Assembly: GCA_034437075.1 (NCBI GenBank)
Contig: DAOTVD010000063.1
Location: 1-9,926 of the forward strand
Source: DAOTVD01 sp034437075
GTDB taxonomy: Bacteria > Chloroflexota > Anaerolineae > Aggregatilineales > J027
Length of the DNA stretch: 9,926 nt
Direction of reading: 5' to 3'
The position numbers were made by a program, and so were the translations under genes. This document shows positions 7,816-9,926 of this stretch, piece by piece. Position 1 is the first letter of the stretch. Each line of letters starts with the position of its first letter. The notes below the pieces were generated by a model that was not told the origin of the DNA, did not search any database, and worked only from the letters and a program-made list of their open reading frames with translations.

Positions 7816-7892
7816 TAGCACACACCCAAATGGCCCACCTGGCCACCGATAAGCTGGTTCGCGAGACGCATGAGGACAATCCATTAGCAGGG

Positions 7893-7898
7893 TATACT
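7893..7898 (+). promoter_or_regulatory. Candidate -10 box TATACT for the secreted-protein gene
   Basis: TATACT matches the sigma-70 -10 consensus at 5 of 6 positions. It would place the transcription start near 7905, with a leader of about 38 nt before the ATG at 7943. It lies inside a short inverted repeat, GGTA-TAC-TACC (7891-7901). No good -35 box is seen 16 to 18 nt upstream, so it may need an activator. Confidence 0.4.
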
Positions 7899-7942
7899 AC
7901 CTGACACAGCGCAAATGAAAAAAAGATAGGAGCTGATAGAAC

Positions 7943-8700
7943 ATGAAAAGACTATCGATGGGGCTCATTTTTATATTGACCCTGGCGGTATTCGCCTTGG
8001 CAGGCGCTACATATGCCCAAGCCCGCCAGGCGACGAGGTCGTGACCGTGAATGGCGTAGCTGACAGCGAGTCCGCCAACGCCTTTCGGATACTGAACCCC
8101 GAACCGTTTGACCTGAGCCCGGCCAATGTGCTGGTGCTGGCCGACACCGCTGCTGGCTTCACCCTTGATGTCAACAATGGCAGTGATGTGCAAGTCACCG
8201 GCGAATTTCAGGCGTTCGACATCGACGCGCTAGAAGCGCAAGTCGGCTATGACTTGAACGAGGCCGCGTTGACTGCTTACGACATCACCGACTATGCCAT
8301 TGTGGCGACCTCCGTAGTCAATACCACCGATACCATCATCTATGACGAGCCAGCCATCTTGGCTTTCGAGTCCGACCCCGGCGTGTATGCCGACGAGATC
8401 GTGACGGTTAGCGGTTCAGCCGATATTCAATCCGCGCATGCCTTCGAGATCATCGACACCGTGCCCTTTAGCATCAGCATCGCACCTGCGCGGTTCGTCG
8501 TCGTACCAGATACGCGCTTCGGCTTTCGTATCGACATCAACAACGGCCTGGCCGTGACCACCACCGGCACCTTGATCCCCTTCGATCTGCCGACCCTAGA
8601 AGCGCGGTTAGGTCATGACCTGAACAACGCGGCCCTAGCGGATTATGGCGCGGGCGACTATGCCCTCATCGCCGACACTGCCACCTGGCGCCGCGAATAA
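7943..8700 (+). CDS. Secreted protein of two tandem repeats, interrupted by an apparent one-base frameshift
   Basis: Function unknown. An AGGAG (7928-7932) stands 10 nt before the ATG at 7943, which encodes a clear signal peptide: MKRLS, a hydrophobic core, then a likely cleavage after ATYA. That frame hits TGA at 8042-8044. The rest continues in another frame, open from about 8020 to the TAA at 8698; its first ordinary start codon is GTG 8041. One extra C in the CCC run at 8021-8024 would join the frames as AQAPPGDEVVTV. The body has two related units of about 98 residues: one begins DEVVTVNG and the other DEIVTVSG. Both share (A/H)AF(R/E)I, FD(L/I), a LEA(Q/R)(V/L)G(Y/H)DLN heptad-like stretch and an ending DYA(I/L)(V/I)A. 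The beta-rich pattern, ending in an acidic helical segment, suggests an OB-fold-like secreted domain. It is probably exported and not membrane-anchored. The break is either an assembly error or a recent mutation; a translation start at GTG 8041 would leave a cytoplasmic product. Confidence 0.7.
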
Positions 8701-8743
8701 ACATTATCGCAAAGCCCAATATAACCCCTTGAAGGAGGTTGAC

Positions 8744-9181
8744 GTGACTTTACCTACATTTGAAACAACGGTTCATAAAACGGACGAATGGGTCAACGAC
8801 ATGCAAGCGGCGCTGGCCTGGCCCGCCGACCGCCAAGATGCCTATCACGTGCTGCGTGCCGGGTTGCACTTCTTGCGCGACCGCCTGACCGTGGAAGAAA
8901 ACGCGAACTTTAGCGCCCAGTTGCCCATGTTGGTGCGTGGCATCTTCTACGAAGGCTGGCACCCGGCGGACAAGCCGCTAAAGATCAATGATTACGACCA
9001 GATGGCGGCCTACCTGGGCGATGCCATCGACCGCGACATCAGCAGCGATCCGGGGTTGGTGCTGCGCGCGCTCTTCAGCGTGCTGCAAAAGCACGTCACC
9101 GCTGGCGAACTAGATGACGTCAAGTCCATGCTACCCAAGTCCATGCATGAGCTATGGCCCGATAAACCGCTGATTTCCTGA
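8744..9181 (+). CDS. DUF2267 family protein
   Basis: A 145-residue soluble, mostly helical protein matching the DUF2267 family, whose function is not established. Characteristic stretches are DEWVNDMQAAL, then DRQDAYHVLRAGLHFLRDRL, then LPMLVRGIFYEGW and, near the end, a helix around ALFSVLQKHV. Length is typical of a complete single-domain member. An in-frame ATG exists at 8645 inside the preceding gene, but the GTG at 8744 is preferred. It has a near-perfect AAGGAGGT ribosome binding site 4 to 5 nt upstream, and its N-terminus (MTLPTFETTV) leads straight into the family domain. It begins 43 nt after the secreted-protein gene with no terminator between, so the two are likely co-transcribed. 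There is no signal peptide, so it should be cytoplasmic, unlike its upstream neighbour. Family members often sit near stress or membrane-related genes, but no specific role is inferred. Confidence 0.85.
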   Translation: MTLPTFETTVHKTDEWVNDMQAALAWPADRQDAYHVLRAGLHFLRDRLTVEENANFSAQLPMLVRGIFYEGWHPADKPLKINDYDQMAAYLGDAIDRDISSDPGLVLRALFSVLQKHVTAGELDDVKSMLPKSMHELWPDKPLIS

Positions 9182-9198
9182 ACGCTACTATAGCACCT

Positions 9199-9239
9199 AA
9201 CCGCAGGCCAGCCGGACGTTTCTGGCGGGCTTGCGGTTT
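9199..9239 (+). terminator. Long hairpin terminator after the DUF2267 gene
   Basis: Beginning 18 nt after the stop codon, AACCGCAGGCCAGCCGG (9199-9215) pairs with CTGGCGGGCTTGCGGTT (9222-9238) around a 6-nt loop. The stem is 17 positions with one mismatch and two G-U pairs. Only TTTCC follows, so the T-tract is short; termination could be partial or rely mainly on the strong stem. Confidence 0.75.
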
Positions 9240-9275
9240 CCTAGAAGACATTTGACTGAAGGATAATAAACCCAG

Positions 9276-9323
9276 ATGAAATCACGCCTCATGATAATCT
9301 TAACCGTGCTGGTGCTCGCGCCG
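9276..9323 (+). other. Short signal-peptide-like leader fused to unrelated sequence
   Basis: ATG 9276 opens the peptide MKSRLMIILTVLVLA, which has the basic start and hydrophobic core of a signal peptide. GAAGGA (9258-9263) lies 12 nt upstream, slightly far for a ribosome binding site. The frame continues as low-quality proline-rich sequence and stops at 9403-9405 or nearby. The neighbouring frame carries the nSTAND-like fragment from about 9302, so this looks like the beginning of a secreted-protein gene cut off by a deletion or insertion. Chance occurrence is possible. Confidence 0.3.
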
Positions 9324-9592
9324 AGGCCCCTTTCGCTGCCTTACCCGGCGACCCCGACGCCAAAGACGCCATTCTCGCGCGGGTCTTCCGCGAATTGGTG
9401 GAAGTAGACGAACGCGGCGTAGCGACCCGCCAGCGTACCGATGAGCGCACCTTCGCGGGCGATGATGCAGCGGTGGATTTCATCCATGCCTTCGCCCACC
9501 CCAAGACGCGCCTGCGGCGCGGCTTCGCCGCTCCAGGCCGCGACTAACGTGGTGTGCGCGGGGTATGCCGTCCACTGATGCGGCGATGGTGA
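9302..9592 (+). pseudogene. Decayed fragment resembling the winged-helix region of an nSTAND-type NTPase
   Basis: The plus frame through 9302-9547 reads as ordinary GC3-rich coding sequence but has no proper start. It contains RAEAPFAALPGDP, then ILARVFRELVEVDERG, then ATRQRT, then AVDFIHAFAHPKTRL. This order matches the region after the NTPase core in nSTAND1/SARP-like proteins, which typically reads A..AL..LP, then RVFLRLV....G..TRRR, then A-rich RLL. After an in-frame TAA (9545-9547) the same frame reads VCRPLMRRW, close to the VAHEALLRRW motif that normally follows, with apparent small changes. The Walker motifs and the sensor or effector parts are absent. It is therefore a remnant, from an intact gene lost by deletion. 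Family assignment is from remembered consensus, not an alignment. Confidence 0.45.
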
Positions 9593-9797
9593 CACCCACT
9601 CAGCACCACAAAATCCGGCTCCCCGTGCATTTATAACAAGGTGCAGGGCTGGTGCAGGTTAAATTTGGTATAACCTGGCTCGTGGGGCCACCACGCGCCC
9701 AAAACGAGACGAATCTCGCGCCGAACACCCTACCATAATCGCTGATTGTCTCTCCTGATTCGTGTTATTGGTTTGACTTAGGCTTTTCCAGAAAAAT
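9593..9797. other. Non-coding sequence with small inverted repeats
   Basis: No gene is supported on either strand. CAGGTTA (9655-9661) and TAACCTG (9671-9677) form an inverted repeat with a 9-nt centre. GGTGCAGG occurs twice just before it (9640-9647 and 9651-9658, overlapping the first arm). CGAGA and TCTCG (9705-9709 and 9714-9718) make a small tetraloop-type hairpin. Any of these could be operator or transcript structures, but no promoter to relate them to is evident. Confidence 0.35.
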
Positions 9798-9899
9798 AAT
9801 TACCCCTCCCCATCCCCCTCCCCGAATTCAGGGAGGGGCTATTATGCGCACGAGTAAGTTCTCCCCCTGAATTCGGGGGGAGCTAGAGGGGGGTAAAAT
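9798..9899. repeat. Inverted pair of C-rich palindromic repeats (REP doublet)
   Basis: The left copy (about 9798-9839) runs ATTACCCCTCCCC, CCCCCTCCCC, GAATTC, then AGGGAGGGG. The right copy (about 9860-9899), read on the minus strand, has the same layout: TTTTACCCCCCTC, CTCCCCCC, GAATTC, then AGGGGGAG. Each is itself palindromic around GAATTC, and the two face each other across about 20 nt, like a REP doublet or small MITE. The left copy on the minus strand contains four tight G-runs with loops of 1 to 2 nt, a strong G-quadruplex pattern. The layout resembles the C-rich element at 4126-4175. Confidence 0.65.
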
Positions 9900-9926
9900 C
9901 AAGACGGTATCCTTTTCGACAAAAGC

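Larger units (their letters stand above)
7498..7942. other. 445-nt intergenic region between the octaheme operon and the secreted-protein gene
   Basis: I find no convincing gene here. Towards the octaheme gene on the minus strand, TTGGTT (7612-7607) and TATAGC (7590-7585) are 16 nt apart and form a weak promoter candidate with an 80-nt leader. On the plus strand, GAGGAGGG stands 4 nt before an ATG at 7658 that opens only 13 codons, too short to judge. Small inverted repeats include AAGCG/CGCTT (7611-7621). A perfect 14-nt palindrome and a promoter for the downstream gene are listed separately. Base composition is visibly lower in GC than the flanking genes, as expected for regulatory sequence. 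Confidence 0.5.

Noticed and set aside
7498..7942. Possible riboswitch or small RNA in the long gap.
   Set aside because: Only short isolated inverted repeats are visible; no known riboswitch core or terminator arrangement could be recognised.
9289..9640. Minus-strand frames at the right end that read like a protein (with AYPAHTTLVAAW, and a nearby ATG start MHGEPDFVVL).
   Set aside because: They need a frameshift and are codon-aligned antisense of the plus-strand fragment, so their codon pattern is expected by mirror effect; the plus frame has a recognisable motif order and these do not.
9798..9899. The inverted repeats at the right end as ends of a complete insertion sequence.
   Set aside because: There are only about 20 nt between the copies and no transposase; they fit a REP-type doublet better.

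Overview
The window looks like part of a chromosome from a GC-rich, uncultured-type bacterium, most likely Chloroflexota (Anaerolineae-like). This rests on gene style only: a protein kinase fused to an AAA ATPase and TPR repeats, a 7TM-type sensor N-terminus, an nSTAND-like NTPase remnant and C-rich palindromic intergenic repeats. No rRNA or marker gene confirms it. There is no tRNA, rRNA, CRISPR array or complete insertion sequence.

Left part (1-4052): two signalling genes are divergently arranged around a 195-nt spacer. On the minus strand is the start of a multi-pass membrane sensor that runs off the left edge. On the plus strand is a 1069-residue Ser/Thr kinase-AAA-TPR protein. A C-rich hairpin (4126-4163) separates it from the convergent next block.

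Middle part (7497 to 4196, minus strand): an apparent three-gene operon encodes an octaheme c-type cytochrome of the tetrathionate-reductase (OTR) type, a four-histidine cytochrome b561-type membrane subunit, and a UbiA/MenA-type prenyltransferase. The first two overlap by 4 nt (ATGA) and the third follows 33 nt later. Together they suggest a quinol-linked, membrane-anchored respiratory module: the cytochrome b would take electrons from menaquinol and pass them to the extracytoplasmic octaheme protein. The prenyltransferase may supply or modify the quinone.

Right part (7498-9926, plus strand): after a 445-nt non-coding gap comes a secreted protein built of two related repeats of about 98 residues. 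Its signal peptide is separated from the body by an apparent one-base deletion. A DUF2267 protein follows with a very strong ribosome binding site, then a long hairpin terminator. After that lies a decayed fragment that resembles the winged-helix part of an nSTAND-type NTPase. The window ends in non-coding sequence carrying two inverted copies of a C-rich palindromic repeat with G-quadruplex potential.

The strongest candidates for something new are the octaheme/cytochrome b/UbiA operon and the frameshifted two-repeat secreted protein. I see no clear evidence of a defence system or other wholly new system; the only hint is the dead nSTAND-like fragment.
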